A DNA stretch of 64,000 nucleotides, from positions 1 through 64,000 of the forward strand of contig JAEZXR010000103.1 in the NCBI GenBank assembly GCA_023419605.1, given 5' to 3'. The stretch comes from Bacillota bacterium (GTDB taxonomy: Bacteria > Bacillota > Clostridia > Acetivibrionales > JAEZXR01). The notes beneath the pieces are model-generated. The model saw only the letters and a list, made by a program, of their open reading frames with translations, searched no databases and was not told the origin of the DNA. The translations under genes and the position numbers were made by a program. The first letter of the stretch is position 1; the number at the start of each line of letters is the position of its first letter. Of this stretch, positions 1 through 8,636 are shown piece by piece.

Positions 1-30
1 ATTTTTTACAATCCGTTCTTGTGTTGTCAT
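1..30 (-). CDS. 5' end of an unidentified gene running off the window
   Basis: The minus strand shows a strong ribosome binding site (GGAGGAG) about nine bases before an ATG at position 30. Ten codons follow to the window edge (MTTQERIVKN) with no stop. Too little is present to name a product. It lies on the same strand as the cargo genes at higher coordinates and is probably another gene of the Tn7-like element. Confidence 0.45.
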   Translation of the reverse strand, partial: MTTQERIVKN

Positions 31-133
31 AGTTTTAATCTCCTCCTTACAACTTTGATTGTTGCCAGGGGAGCTATTGCCCAATCACTATTCACACACT
101 GTCAAGTCAAGTTAATTCTCTAACAAAAAATGG

Positions 134-424
134 CTAGCCATTTTTCTTCTCTATCTTATAACCTAATGCTATAATCGCTTTTAATGTTGAGATAACTGAA
201 TTTCTATCATACTCTTTCTCGGACTCAGGAAGGTTTTCATATGAAACAAGCCCTGGGTGTTTCTTTTTTTTGTCATCTCTCATGGAACCCAGCGTCCACC
301 CTTCAGCCATTCTCTTTTCAGCCCAAGTATCATGTGAGTTTTGGGCTAATAATTCAAGTAGTTCGAGTAAATCCACATCTATGTCAATTGAAGAAACATC
401 TATTGGTTTCGGTAAATAATCCAT
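134..424 (-). CDS. small RyR-domain protein
   Basis: This 96-residue protein is essentially one RyR (ryanodine receptor repeat) domain. It shows the family pattern YLPKPIDVSS, then LAQNSHDTWAEKR, GWTLG, HPGLVSYENL, EKEYDRNSV and ALGYKI. The ATG at 424 is preferred because AAAGGAG lies six bases upstream; a TTG six codons earlier overlaps that site. Stand-alone bacterial RyR proteins have no established biochemical function. It is the last complete gene of the cargo run, downstream of the GHKL-TIR gene on the same strand. A sensor or accessory role in the defence-like island is inference only. Confidence 0.75.
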   Translation of the reverse strand: MDYLPKPIDVSSIDIDVDLLELLELLAQNSHDTWAEKRMAEGWTLGSMRDDKKKKHPGLVSYENLPESEKEYDRNSVISTLKAIIALGYKIEKKNG

Positions 425-537
425 AAATACTCCTTTCTTCAATATATCATTCTATACTCTATCACTATATCATATTCGATAGAAAATCGCAAATTTTCAT
501 AAACAATATAACTTAATTATATTATATTGATGGTACA

Positions 538-2583
538 TTAATATATACTAACATTTTTCGTATTAGAACAAGAAGGCGACTTACATTTATAAATTACTTT
601 ACCACGTTCATCGCACTCTAATTCCATTGCACTTTGACATCCTTCTACTTCGCAAACAGGATGTGCTTGATACTTCCTTCGAGGATAAAAAGCTGGCAAT
701 TCATTGGTTTTTGCAGAGAATTCTTCAATAGCTTCTTTCACTGAAGCCTCAATAGCATCGTCTTTTGGCAAAGCAATATTTATAGATAAAAGTACAGTCT
801 TTATGAATCCGACCATATTAACAATATCAATATTACCTATGTCTCCAATAAATATTGTTTTATCCGCTGAATTAATAGGGTAATCAATATCTTCATTCCC
901 AATATCCACAATGAGATTACTAAAACTTTTATTGGTTGCCCAAGCAGCACCAGTCTCTAGCATGCAAGGATTTGAGTCATAGAAGTATTTTGAAAGTATA
1001 TAAATTACATAAATATTCTCTCTAAAGCATTCTTTCAAGTAATCAAAAACATCAACACCATCAGGTGCACTCATTCTTTTGTCACTGGTATAAATAAAAG
1101 TGGTAGAAGGATCAATACCAAGATTCTCGAAAATCCTAATAATAAAATCACCGTATAGTTTATATTTACTACTATGACTGATCAATACCTTTCTGGTATT
1201 ATGTGATAATTTAATAGCTCTTGAAAACTGGTAATTCTCCTCCAAAAAAGTTTCAATTTCTTCTTTACTAAGCTTTTCACTAAAAATTTTACTTGTTTTT
1301 GGCCTTGTAGTAAAAAAATCTGTCTTAATCTTCTGAAATTCTTCGTTATTATCTTTTTCTTTTCGACGCTTTGAAACTATAGTTTTCAATTCAACCACAA
1401 AAGCTAATAGACGCTTTGCAATTTTTATCATTTCAGTGTATCGAGCATCTTGTTCTTCATATCCACGTCTATTACTAATTGCCATATCAGATAAACTGTC
1501 ATCCTCAAAGATGTCTACAAACAGTTCTCCTATTACATATGCCTCATTATTTGTATTAACTTTAATTTTAGGAAGAATATCAAATTCGCCAAGTTTTTTT
1601 CTAGAAAAGATTGATATTCTATTATCACTGATAGAAATCTTTTCTTCCTCAGAATCATCCCCCGTTCCAAGAATACTATCATTTAGTTGCTTAAGACTAG
1701 GTAATGCATCAACAGTCCCAATCCAACCACTTATCCTAAAATCGATATCGACCAATTGACCATCCTTATTTTCAACATTAATTTTATATGGAAACGGTTT
1801 AAGTTTAGACCTCGGTTTTAATCTCAAGAAATCTTCATATGAATAACAAAATTTATAAGCCTCAAGTATAGAGTTTTTCGATACCAATTCGATTTTATCT
1901 TGGAATTCATCTCCTATCGTTACAATCGTATCCATAATACTAAAATAATTCAGTTCATTCCTATGCAGAATCTTATATTCTTCATTATTCTTACGAATGC
2001 GTATCGAAAAATCTTGATTATTAACATCAAACATTCTTATCAATTTATTTACTATGAACCTGAAACTTGTCGAAAGCCTTTTCTTTATATTAATCAATTC
2101 AAGTCTTGTACCAGTACCTTCAGATGATAATCTTTGAGGAATAAAGACAATTTCCTTTTCTGGAATTTCTTGTGGTTCTCCTGCGTCTAAAGTAATTTTA
2201 TCAAAATCAAGAATACACCCTGCTTTTTCTCCATCCTTAGTGGACAAAACTCTTACATAGTTTGTCAATGAAAATACGGCTAACTTTCCTATGCCTTTTC
2301 TTCCCATATACTTTCTACCCAGATCAGTTGTCGCACCAGCATCCCTTTTTTCATATCCAATATTCAGGAAATGTTCATTAATATCCTTTTCCGACATTCC
2401 CCTTCCATCATCTTCGATAGTTATAATGTTGTTATGAGTGTCTAATGAAATCCAAACATTTTTTGCATCTGCATCGTAGCTGTTTGCTACCAATTCAGCT
2501 ATTACACTTGGAACATCACCATAAAGTTGTGATCCAAGTAGTTTCAGAACTTTTCTATCAAGGTTTATTCTGTAATCTGCCAT
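538..2583 (-). CDS. GHKL (MORC/HSP90-type) ATPase fused to a TIR domain and zinc ribbon
   Basis: The protein has 681 residues. Residues 1-170 form a GHKL ATPase: N box ELVANS with Glu30 and Asn34, DDGRG at 58-62, and GRKGIGK at 94-100. A long middle region (about 170-455) resembles the transducer part of MORC/HSP90-like proteins. Residues 464-600 look like a TIR domain (KVLISHSS start; CMLETG with Glu543 where TIR NADases have their catalytic Glu). The C terminus has Cys644, 649, 657, 667 and 672, a likely zinc ribbon. Bacterial MORC-like GHKL ATPases are known to occur with restriction-modification genes. Here the gene follows two cytosine methyltransferases after 208 bases, so an NAD-depleting effector triggered through the ATPase is plausible but inferred. 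The start has GAGGG upstream. Confidence 0.8.
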   Translation of the reverse strand: MADYRINLDRKVLKLLGSQLYGDVPSVIAELVANSYDADAKNVWISLDTHNNIITIEDDGRGMSEKDINEHFLNIGYEKRDAGATTDLGRKYMGRKGIGKLAVFSLTNYVRVLSTKDGEKAGCILDFDKITLDAGEPQEIPEKEIVFIPQRLSSEGTGTRLELINIKKRLSTSFRFIVNKLIRMFDVNNQDFSIRIRKNNEEYKILHRNELNYFSIMDTIVTIGDEFQDKIELVSKNSILEAYKFCYSYEDFLRLKPRSKLKPFPYKINVENKDGQLVDIDFRISGWIGTVDALPSLKQLNDSILGTGDDSEEEKISISDNRISIFSRKKLGEFDILPKIKVNTNNEAYVIGELFVDIFEDDSLSDMAISNRRGYEEQDARYTEMIKIAKRLLAFVVELKTIVSKRRKEKDNNEEFQKIKTDFFTTRPKTSKIFSEKLSKEEIETFLEENYQFSRAIKLSHNTRKVLISHSSKYKLYGDFIIRIFENLGIDPSTTFIYTSDKRMSAPDGVDVFDYLKECFRENIYVIYILSKYFYDSNPCMLETGAAWATNKSFSNLIVDIGNEDIDYPINSADKTIFIGDIGNIDIVNMVGFIKTVLLSINIALPKDDAIEASVKEAIEEFSAKTNELPAFYPRRKYQAHPVCEVEGCQSAMELECDERGKVIYKCKSPSCSNTKNVSIY

Positions 2584-2791
2584 ACTTATCCCTCACATAC
2601 CTTCTACTTCTTAAACTATTTTAATGTGCCTCCCCTGTAAGAAGCTTCATAAATTACTATAATTTATTTTATTACAAATTTCATGAAAAAACAAACTAAA
2701 TTTTCCTTTTTTCCCTAGTCTTCACACAAACAGACGCAAAAATAAAAAACTCTCCGTACTACATTTGATCTAATCAGCTAAAATAACTTAC

Positions 2792-4189
2792 TTATCTCTG
2801 ATTCAAGTAATATTTAATAACCTTAGCAATTGACCTTGATATCAGTGGAGGGACACTATTTCCTATCTGCATGTATGTTTTTGTATAAGGCCCTCGAAAA
2901 TAATAATCATCCGGATATGATTGTACCCTTGCAGCTTCGCGAGGGGTGAGCCCTCTTGCCTGTCTTGGATGGATATACATATTGCAATCATGTTTCATGT
3001 GTGCAGTAATTGTCTTGCAGGGTCTATCCCCTTGAAGTTTATAATATTTATCTTTAAAAATGTCATTTCGGGATGTATATGGCATAATATCTGCAATCTT
3101 TGGATCATCTGATTTATCGCCTGGTAACAAACGTGAAAAAATCTCAATATCTCTTGCGTTGTTATATCTGGCTTTATGATTAAATGTGAATTTTTGCTTT
3201 TTTTTATTGTTGATCAAATCTATGTATTTACTTTTCACTGAGCCATTTGAGATTTCTATTTTCCTACCTGATTCCTGGGTATCTACCTCCGTTGAATTTA
3301 TTCTATCAAAGGCTACAAGTGGGCGCAAACCTATCAGAGCATCATCCAGTACTGTCTTTGGATTCCTATTTCCCTCAAGAATTACTCGATCTAAAATTGT
3401 TCTGCTGTTTATACCGATTCTATTTCCTAAGAATAATACTCTCTCCCTATTCTGAGGAATTCCGAATTCATAAGCATTAATAATCCCCGCTGCAACATCA
3501 TAGTGATCTGGGAGGTTTAAAAAATCCTCAGTAATTTGTTGTGAGATATTTAACATGCCTGGTACGTTTTCCATTACGAAAAACTTAGGACGCAATAATG
3601 AAACTGCCTCCACAAAATTCTTATAAAGAGTATTTCGTGGATCATCAATCAGTCTTTGCCTGTTTGCGTTACTAAATCCTTGGCAAGGCGGGCCACCTAT
3701 GACGACATCTACATCATTATCCCCCACCAAATTCGTAAGGTTATTAAGTAATAAGCATATATCTCCCTGTATAACCTTGGTTGATTTCAGTTCTGGGTGA
3801 TTAAATCTGAATGTTTTTACACAACATTCCTCAATATCGTTAGCTAGAACTATTCTAAAACCCTCTTGCACAAATCCCAGTGAAAAACCGCCTGACCCGC
3901 TGAACAAATCTACCAAGGAGGGTTTTTGCAAATCTATGGTCTCACACTGTTTCTTGCGATAAAACTCACAGAATAGTTTGATTTCACAATATTTGCACCG
4001 TGGGTTTCGCTTACAGATATTTTGCTCATGAAAGTACAACAGTTTTTGTTGTTTCTCTGTTACATTCTGAAGCAATTGGCTTATTCCTATACGTTTTACA
4101 ATTCTCACAGGTGCTAGAGCATATGTACCATTTAATTCTCCGTACAATAATTCAAGAATTCTATAAATATCTATAATATTTTCCTTCAA
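2792..4189 (-). CDS. C5-cytosine DNA methyltransferase with N-terminal Fe-S-like cysteine loop
   Basis: This 465-residue protein transfers a methyl group from SAM to C5 of cytosine. The motifs are in order: LVDLFSGSGGFSLGF (SAM site, about 92-106), GGPPCQGFSN with catalytic Cys169, FVMENVPG, QNRERVLF, RGLTPREAARVQSYP and QIGNSVPPL. The first 90 residues are not part of the usual enzyme. They contain Cys59-X5-Cys65-X2-Cys68-X5-Cys74 preceded by LLYFHEQNIC, close to the iron-sulfur loop of endonuclease III/MutY glycosylases (C-X6-C-X2-C-X5-C). The start is a TTG with AAGGGGG seven bases upstream. It is the last gene of a regulator-methyltransferase-methyltransferase run, 32 bases after its partner. 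The recognition sequence cannot be read. Confidence 0.92.
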   Translation of the reverse strand: MKENIIDIYRILELLYGELNGTYALAPVRIVKRIGISQLLQNVTEKQQKLLYFHEQNICKRNPRCKYCEIKLFCEFYRKKQCETIDLQKPSLVDLFSGSGGFSLGFVQEGFRIVLANDIEECCVKTFRFNHPELKSTKVIQGDICLLLNNLTNLVGDNDVDVVIGGPPCQGFSNANRQRLIDDPRNTLYKNFVEAVSLLRPKFFVMENVPGMLNISQQITEDFLNLPDHYDVAAGIINAYEFGIPQNRERVLFLGNRIGINSRTILDRVILEGNRNPKTVLDDALIGLRPLVAFDRINSTEVDTQESGRKIEISNGSVKSKYIDLINNKKKQKFTFNHKARYNNARDIEIFSRLLPGDKSDDPKIADIMPYTSRNDIFKDKYYKLQGDRPCKTITAHMKHDCNMYIHPRQARGLTPREAARVQSYPDDYYFRGPYTKTYMQIGNSVPPLISRSIAKVIKYYLNQR

Positions 4190-4221
4190 AGCATGTCCCC
4201 CTTAAGAAAAACGCATTATGC

Positions 4222-5133
4222 TTACCACCCTTTAGTATTTTTAATACTTTTCGCAACAGCAGCTGCAACAGGAACTGTTACTGCATTACCAAATTGTTTA
4301 TACGCTTGGCAGTCTGAAACAACTATCTGGTATCTCTCACTGAACCCTTGTAATCTTGCACATTCGCGCGGAGTAAGCCTACGAACTCTGCCATTTGTTG
4401 TAACATAGTTGTCTTGTCCTGCACGATGCATTTTTGCCATTGTGGCGCACAGTGGTCTGGCAATATCCAGATCAATCTCGGGCTTTGAATCATATCCGCC
4501 TGTTCCACTTGATAATATAGTCTTTTTTATCTTCTCACTCAAATAATATTTATTGTCAACATTTTCTTCTAATATATCCTTTAGCTTAAGCTTTGAAGGA
4601 TTGATTTCAGGAAAAGTATACTCAACATCATGATTACGAAAACAGACAATAAACACTCGATTCCTGGTCTGAGGCACGCCAAAATCAGAACTGTTCAAAA
4701 CTCTGTAGAAAATTTTATATTTCAGTTCCTCCTCCAAGACCCTCTTAATAACATTAAAAGTCTCACCTTTTCTATGCTCAAGTATTTTACCAACATTCTC
4801 AAGTACGACAATTCTTGGCCTGTGAGCGCCAACTATTTTCGCAATGTGAAAAAACAAGGAACCCCTGTCATCTTCAAAACCTTTCTCGTTTCCCATGATA
4901 CTAAAAGGTTGACATGGGAAGCCCGCGATAAGAATATCATGTTTGGGAATGGAGCTTATAGGTATATTTTTAAGGTCGCCTTCAATCAAATGTTCTCCTA
5001 TATTCCTTCTATAGGAAATAGAAGCAAATTTGTCAATATCATTAGCCCAGACAATATCAAATCCAGCTTCAATAAAACCCAAATCAAAGCCACCACACCC
5101 ACTGAATAACGAACAAACCTTATATTTATTCAT
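4222..5133 (-). CDS. C5-cytosine DNA methyltransferase
   Basis: This 303-residue, compact Dcm-family enzyme methylates cytosine at C5. It has VCSLFSGCGGFDLGF at the N terminus, AGFPCQPFS with catalytic Cys74, VLENVGK at 111-117, DFGVPQTRNRVF, RRLTPRECARLQGF and QFGNAVTVPV. It starts five bases after the ribbon-helix-helix gene and is followed after 32 bases by the second methyltransferase, so the three are probably co-transcribed. No cognate endonuclease is recognisable in the window. The nearby vsr gene, which repairs T:G mismatches from deaminated 5-methylcytosine, fits active cytosine methylation. Confidence 0.95.
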   Translation of the reverse strand: MNKYKVCSLFSGCGGFDLGFIEAGFDIVWANDIDKFASISYRRNIGEHLIEGDLKNIPISSIPKHDILIAGFPCQPFSIMGNEKGFEDDRGSLFFHIAKIVGAHRPRIVVLENVGKILEHRKGETFNVIKRVLEEELKYKIFYRVLNSSDFGVPQTRNRVFIVCFRNHDVEYTFPEINPSKLKLKDILEENVDNKYYLSEKIKKTILSSGTGGYDSKPEIDLDIARPLCATMAKMHRAGQDNYVTTNGRVRRLTPRECARLQGFSERYQIVVSDCQAYKQFGNAVTVPVAAAVAKSIKNTKGW

Positions 5134-5138
5134 CTCGT

Positions 5139-5327
5139 TTAACCCCCACCAATATTATTAGCATACTTTTTAACGTAGTCAGATATCATTCGACAGATTT
5201 CTACTGAAGCATTAGAACCATTCTTTCTAGCAAGCTCCATGAATGTTTCTTTCAACTTAGGCTCAATTGGCACTTCTATTTTACTAGTTTTTATTGGCCC
5301 CGAGGGTCTTCCAACTTTTTTGCTCAT
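5139..5327 (-). CDS. ribbon-helix-helix-like regulator
   Basis: This 62-residue protein has a basic N-terminal arm with GRPSGP (AT-hook-like), a predicted strand (KIEVPIEP) and two helices (KLKETFMELARKNG, ASVEICRMISDYVKK). That is the layout of a CopG/Arc-type ribbon-helix-helix DNA-binding protein. It sits five bases ahead of the first methyltransferase gene. A perfect 11-bp inverted repeat lies 15-60 bases upstream of its start. By analogy with controller proteins of modification systems, it probably represses its own methyltransferase operon. The family call rests on pattern only. Confidence 0.6.
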   Translation of the reverse strand: MSKKVGRPSGPIKTSKIEVPIEPKLKETFMELARKNGSNASVEICRMISDYVKKYANNIGGG

Positions 5328-5341
5328 AAGACCACCCTATA

Positions 5342-5387
5342 ATGATAATATATGTATAAAAACATAATTTTAATGGTATATTATCAT
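5342..5387. promoter_or_regulatory. inverted repeat, candidate operator of the methyltransferase operon
   Basis: ATGATAATATA at 5342-5352 is repeated exactly in inverted form at 5377-5387, with a 24-base spacer. It lies directly upstream of the ribbon-helix-helix gene (start 5327). Just beyond it, ATGTTTA and TAAACAT form a second, shorter inverted pair (about 5386-5408). The position suits autoregulation by the 62-residue protein, which is inferred. Confidence 0.45.
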
Positions 5388-5506
5388 GTTTAGACCATGA
5401 TGTAAACATAATTTGGCAAATAATATGCTTTTACAATAAAAAAACACGCCTATTGATTTTTGGCATGTCATTTACTGTTTTTATATCATTCTTCAAATCC
5501 AGTTAC

Positions 5507-5935
5507 TTAAATCTCTTTCTTTACGCTTTTAAGTTCTACCAAGAGCCTCTCCAATCTTTTCTCGGGATTTTTTTTGAGTTCACACTCCCAGATTACTATT
5601 ACATTCCAACCCAAACTTTGCAGTTTTCTGATTTTCATATCATCTCTTTTAATATTACTCTGTTTTTTTGAAAGCCAAAATTCAGTTCGAGTTTTAGGAG
5701 TATAATTGTACTTACAATCAATATGTCCATGCCAAAAACAGCCGTGTAAAAAGATAGCAGTTTTGTAAGATGGCAAAACTATATCCGGTCTACCTGGGTA
5801 CCTTCCATCATTTTTTCTATATCTAAAACCTTTTGAGTAGAGCCACTTTCTAACCAATACTTCAATTTTTGTGTCCTTACTCTTAATCTTGGACATAACC
5901 TCACTGCGCTTTTCCTTTGAATATATATCTGCCAT
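5507..5935 (-). CDS. vsr: very short patch repair endonuclease Vsr
   Basis: This 142-residue enzyme nicks 5' of T in T:G mismatches arising from deamination of 5-methylcytosine. The family signatures are DIYSKEKRSEVMSKIKSKDT at the start, GRYPGRPDIVLPSYKTAIF and HGCFWHGHIDC (metal/zinc region), followed by WNVIVIWECEL. The ATG at 5935 has GAGGGAAAG upstream and is preferred over a TTG one codon earlier. It is separated from the methyltransferase operon by 180 AT-rich bases, but linkage of vsr to C5 methyltransferases is common. It lies 64 bases downstream of tnsE, at the border between transposition genes and cargo. Confidence 0.95.
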   Translation of the reverse strand: MADIYSKEKRSEVMSKIKSKDTKIEVLVRKWLYSKGFRYRKNDGRYPGRPDIVLPSYKTAIFLHGCFWHGHIDCKYNYTPKTRTEFWLSKKQSNIKRDDMKIRKLQSLGWNVIVIWECELKKNPEKRLERLLVELKSVKKEI

Positions 5936-6002
5936 CAACTTTCCCTCGCAAATACGTATATTTATCTGTATTTTACCCTTAAATCATTAATAAAAGTCAA
6001 AG

Positions 6003-7631
6003 TCAACAATTTAACTTTTCAACAATCCTCTCAGCCCATCGTATAGTAAGCTGTTCCGTAATATGCTTCGCAGTATCAAATAAATATCCCGTCTCTTTTC
6101 GGAACTGATCCCTATCCCAATGTCCTCCATTCTCGACCATGTTCCTCAAAAGCCTATGGATCAACTCTTCAAACTGCTGAATATCTGTATTTTCACGCTT
6201 AACAGGCTTTATAATCAACGTCGAAATTGACCACTGATCTGCGCGGCTGACCTCCAATATATAACACGGCATATGCCCTTGCCGTTCTATGTGTACAATG
6301 GCGCAGGTCCTTATACTACCATCCTCATAGCATGAAAAACTCTTCAATTGAGGTAAAGGGACAATACTTAGTGAAAGTGTCAGATCCTTCTGCTGTGTCT
6401 GGATATATTCAAGCATCTTCAGAAAATCATCAAGCCCCTTACTCAAGCTGATGTCCACCATTTTCAATATCGAAAACTCAATTTGAGGGATATTCCCTCC
6501 CAGCACCCAATCCTGGGTTGTTCCTACATTGTTCTCATTCCCATCATCATCCTTTTTTGTTCCGATGACGATTACCTTACCAGTATGTACGTTTCGAGTT
6601 TTCCTACTTTTCTTAAAAATTTTAGGTCTCTTTTTAAACCCAAACAGAATAGGCGGTTGCTCTACAGTATTCAGATTTGGTTGTTTTTCCGATCCCTGCC
6701 CGGTAGTATCAAGTTCTACATCTTCGTTGTCCAATGGCTTTTTCTCAGGATCTTTTGTATAGCGGGGTTTATTGTCTGTTTCCATCTTTTCCGTTCTCGG
6801 ATGATAGCATTCTATAGTATTAAAAGGCATATTCAGATCTGATCTATATAGAAGATCAAGTATTAGTCTATGATTTTTATAGGCAAGCCCTCTGAAGGTC
6901 CAAACCGATGTACTATTCATTGGAGGCATCACCCTGATAGGAATACCTTTTCTAAACTCATCCGTGCTGTTTCCGGATTTTTTTGATGCGTCAAGAAGTA
7001 GACTCCTATAGACGGAATCCCATGATCTGGAGGCAGCTTTATCAAATTTAAGCCAAACAAAGTATGAGATAATATCATCTTTCATTAAATTAAGAGGAAA
7101 TTCATCTTTAAAGTTAAGTGTAAGCCTGTCCCTATTGGAAAAATAGCTGTCTATAAAGTACCCTAACCCTTCCGGCCTTAGTAATTGATTCGCAAAGGCC
7201 TTATAAGGGGCAAGGGTACTCCGAACGATTTCTATGCAGGGTATATAATATAACTTACCGGACACTTCAAATTTACATAGCGGAAGATTACCATAACCCG
7301 GAGCGGGTGGCTTATCGTATGCGTATAAGCTCTTGGGAAAATCAAAACCTTTGCTGATTTCAAATGTGGTAGATGCAGGTATTTTTATTTCATAAAGTGA
7401 GCCATGCCCCGGCCTGTCAGAAAAACCTCCATCCACATAGGCCTGTCCAATTTTTAAATGGGGAAGGGTACCGAAGGGAAATGATACCTCCTTAAATGTA
7501 CTGTCATACTTTTTGAACAAACATTTGATCATCCACAATCCCTCCGAATTCAAAAAGGGCACCCCATGCCAGTATAGCTCCACTTCTTCGCTTTTCCCAA
7601 AAGGCCATGGTCTCAACCTCAACTTGCCCAT
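6003..7631 (-). CDS. tnsE: Tn7-type transposition protein TnsE
   Basis: The protein has 542 residues, against 538 for Tn7 TnsE. In Tn7 this factor directs insertion to lagging-strand and conjugating DNA with TnsABC, an alternative to TnsD. The C-terminal third is the conserved part: FSILKMVDISLSKGLDDF, then CYILEVSRADQWSISTLII and WAERIVEKL at the end. The N-terminal half has FPFGTLPHLKIGQAYVDGG. The middle (about 285-380) is charged and low complexity and probably a linker. AAGGA lies upstream of the ATG. It follows the HEPN gene by 65 bases on the same strand. Confidence 0.8.
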   Translation of the reverse strand: MGKLRLRPWPFGKSEEVELYWHGVPFLNSEGLWMIKCLFKKYDSTFKEVSFPFGTLPHLKIGQAYVDGGFSDRPGHGSLYEIKIPASTTFEISKGFDFPKSLYAYDKPPAPGYGNLPLCKFEVSGKLYYIPCIEIVRSTLAPYKAFANQLLRPEGLGYFIDSYFSNRDRLTLNFKDEFPLNLMKDDIISYFVWLKFDKAASRSWDSVYRSLLLDASKKSGNSTDEFRKGIPIRVMPPMNSTSVWTFRGLAYKNHRLILDLLYRSDLNMPFNTIECYHPRTEKMETDNKPRYTKDPEKKPLDNEDVELDTTGQGSEKQPNLNTVEQPPILFGFKKRPKIFKKSRKTRNVHTGKVIVIGTKKDDDGNENNVGTTQDWVLGGNIPQIEFSILKMVDISLSKGLDDFLKMLEYIQTQQKDLTLSLSIVPLPQLKSFSCYEDGSIRTCAIVHIERQGHMPCYILEVSRADQWSISTLIIKPVKRENTDIQQFEELIHRLLRNMVENGGHWDRDQFRKETGYLFDTAKHITEQLTIRWAERIVEKLNC

Positions 7632-7696
7632 ATAAATCTACATCCTTCTTATACATTGCAATTCCAAAAGCATTTCTAACATAATCCTGCAAGTAC

Positions 7697-8560
7697 TTAA
7701 TTTTTCTTCATCTCAAATATGTCCCATTCATATTTTCCACTAATAGAAAGACATTGAAAAATTAAAAATCCATATTCAGCTAAACTAACAAGTTGTTTGT
7801 TTGCACTTTTTTCATCAAATTTTACAGCATATCCATTTTTGTCACTTTCACCAGGAAAGTACTGTTTCAATACTTCCTTTTGACCACTTGTTAATTTATT
7901 TACCTCTTCTCCTTTGATAACTGAATTTGAGTGTATTATGGAATGCCTCACAATCGATGTTACTTCCATCCAATCTACAAGGTTAAGATTTCTGTTATTA
8001 TCTATTTCAAGTTTTTCAAAACGTGGACTTGCTTCTCTAATAAATTTAAGTAAATATTTATTGTTTTTACCCTTATATGACAGTTTTAAATATTCAAACC
8101 AGTAGTCAAGCTCCATTGTGCTACATTCCGCATATCTTTCCAAAAACTTTTGGTATTTCTCTTTGTTGATAAACTCTTGATTCAATAGAATAAATTTTGA
8201 GCAAACTCTCTTTAAGAATACCTCCAGTGCTTCATATGCTAACGCTATAGAAAGTGCAGATTCTCTTTGGATAAGAACTTCAGTAAAAGCTAAATAATCT
8301 TCCCCTTTAACTGAAAAGCCACCTGATGCGTAATTTTTCCTCCAGCCATCATCTGGCCATTCTGATAAATCACTAAAAACAAGAGAAGTTCCAGCAAATA
8401 AAGAATTGATATCTATTCCATTCTCACTGTAAAAATCGGTTAACCTTTTGACATGACTTTTCATACGGTTTACCACCTGAAAAAGGTAACCGTTTATCAG
8501 ATTAAGCCTGCTAAAATATTCTTTGATAAATTCCTCTAAAGGATTTAAACAATGTTTCAT
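7697..8560 (-). CDS. HEPN-like protein encoded between tnsD and tnsE
   Basis: This 287-residue protein matches no transposition factor I know. Residues 96-215 are helical and end with VRHSIIHSNS, giving Arg205-X4-His210, the RX4-6H signature of HEPN ribonucleases and HEPN-related toxins. An upstream helix has an acidic ALAYEALEVF segment, as HEPN folds often do. It lies inside the tns operon, 76 bases after tnsD and 65 before tnsE. It may be a cargo toxin or abortive-infection factor, or an accessory of target selection. The HEPN call rests on one motif and is moderate. Confidence 0.55.
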   Translation of the reverse strand: MKHCLNPLEEFIKEYFSRLNLINGYLFQVVNRMKSHVKRLTDFYSENGIDINSLFAGTSLVFSDLSEWPDDGWRKNYASGGFSVKGEDYLAFTEVLIQRESALSIALAYEALEVFLKRVCSKFILLNQEFINKEKYQKFLERYAECSTMELDYWFEYLKLSYKGKNNKYLLKFIREASPRFEKLEIDNNRNLNLVDWMEVTSIVRHSIIHSNSVIKGEEVNKLTSGQKEVLKQYFPGESDKNGYAVKFDEKSANKQLVSLAEYGFLIFQCLSISGKYEWDIFEMKKN

Positions 8561-8636
8561 ATCAATTAATCTCTCCCATCCTTTTGTTTTTACTTTATAT
8601 TTAAATAGGTATCATATAAGCTTCGGTATACCTTCC

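Noticed and set aside
1..8636. Left end of the Tn7-like element within the window
   Set aside because: I looked for inverted copies of ACTTTTTTAT (ATAAAAAAGT) in the intergenic gaps and at the window start and found no array, so the end is placed outside.
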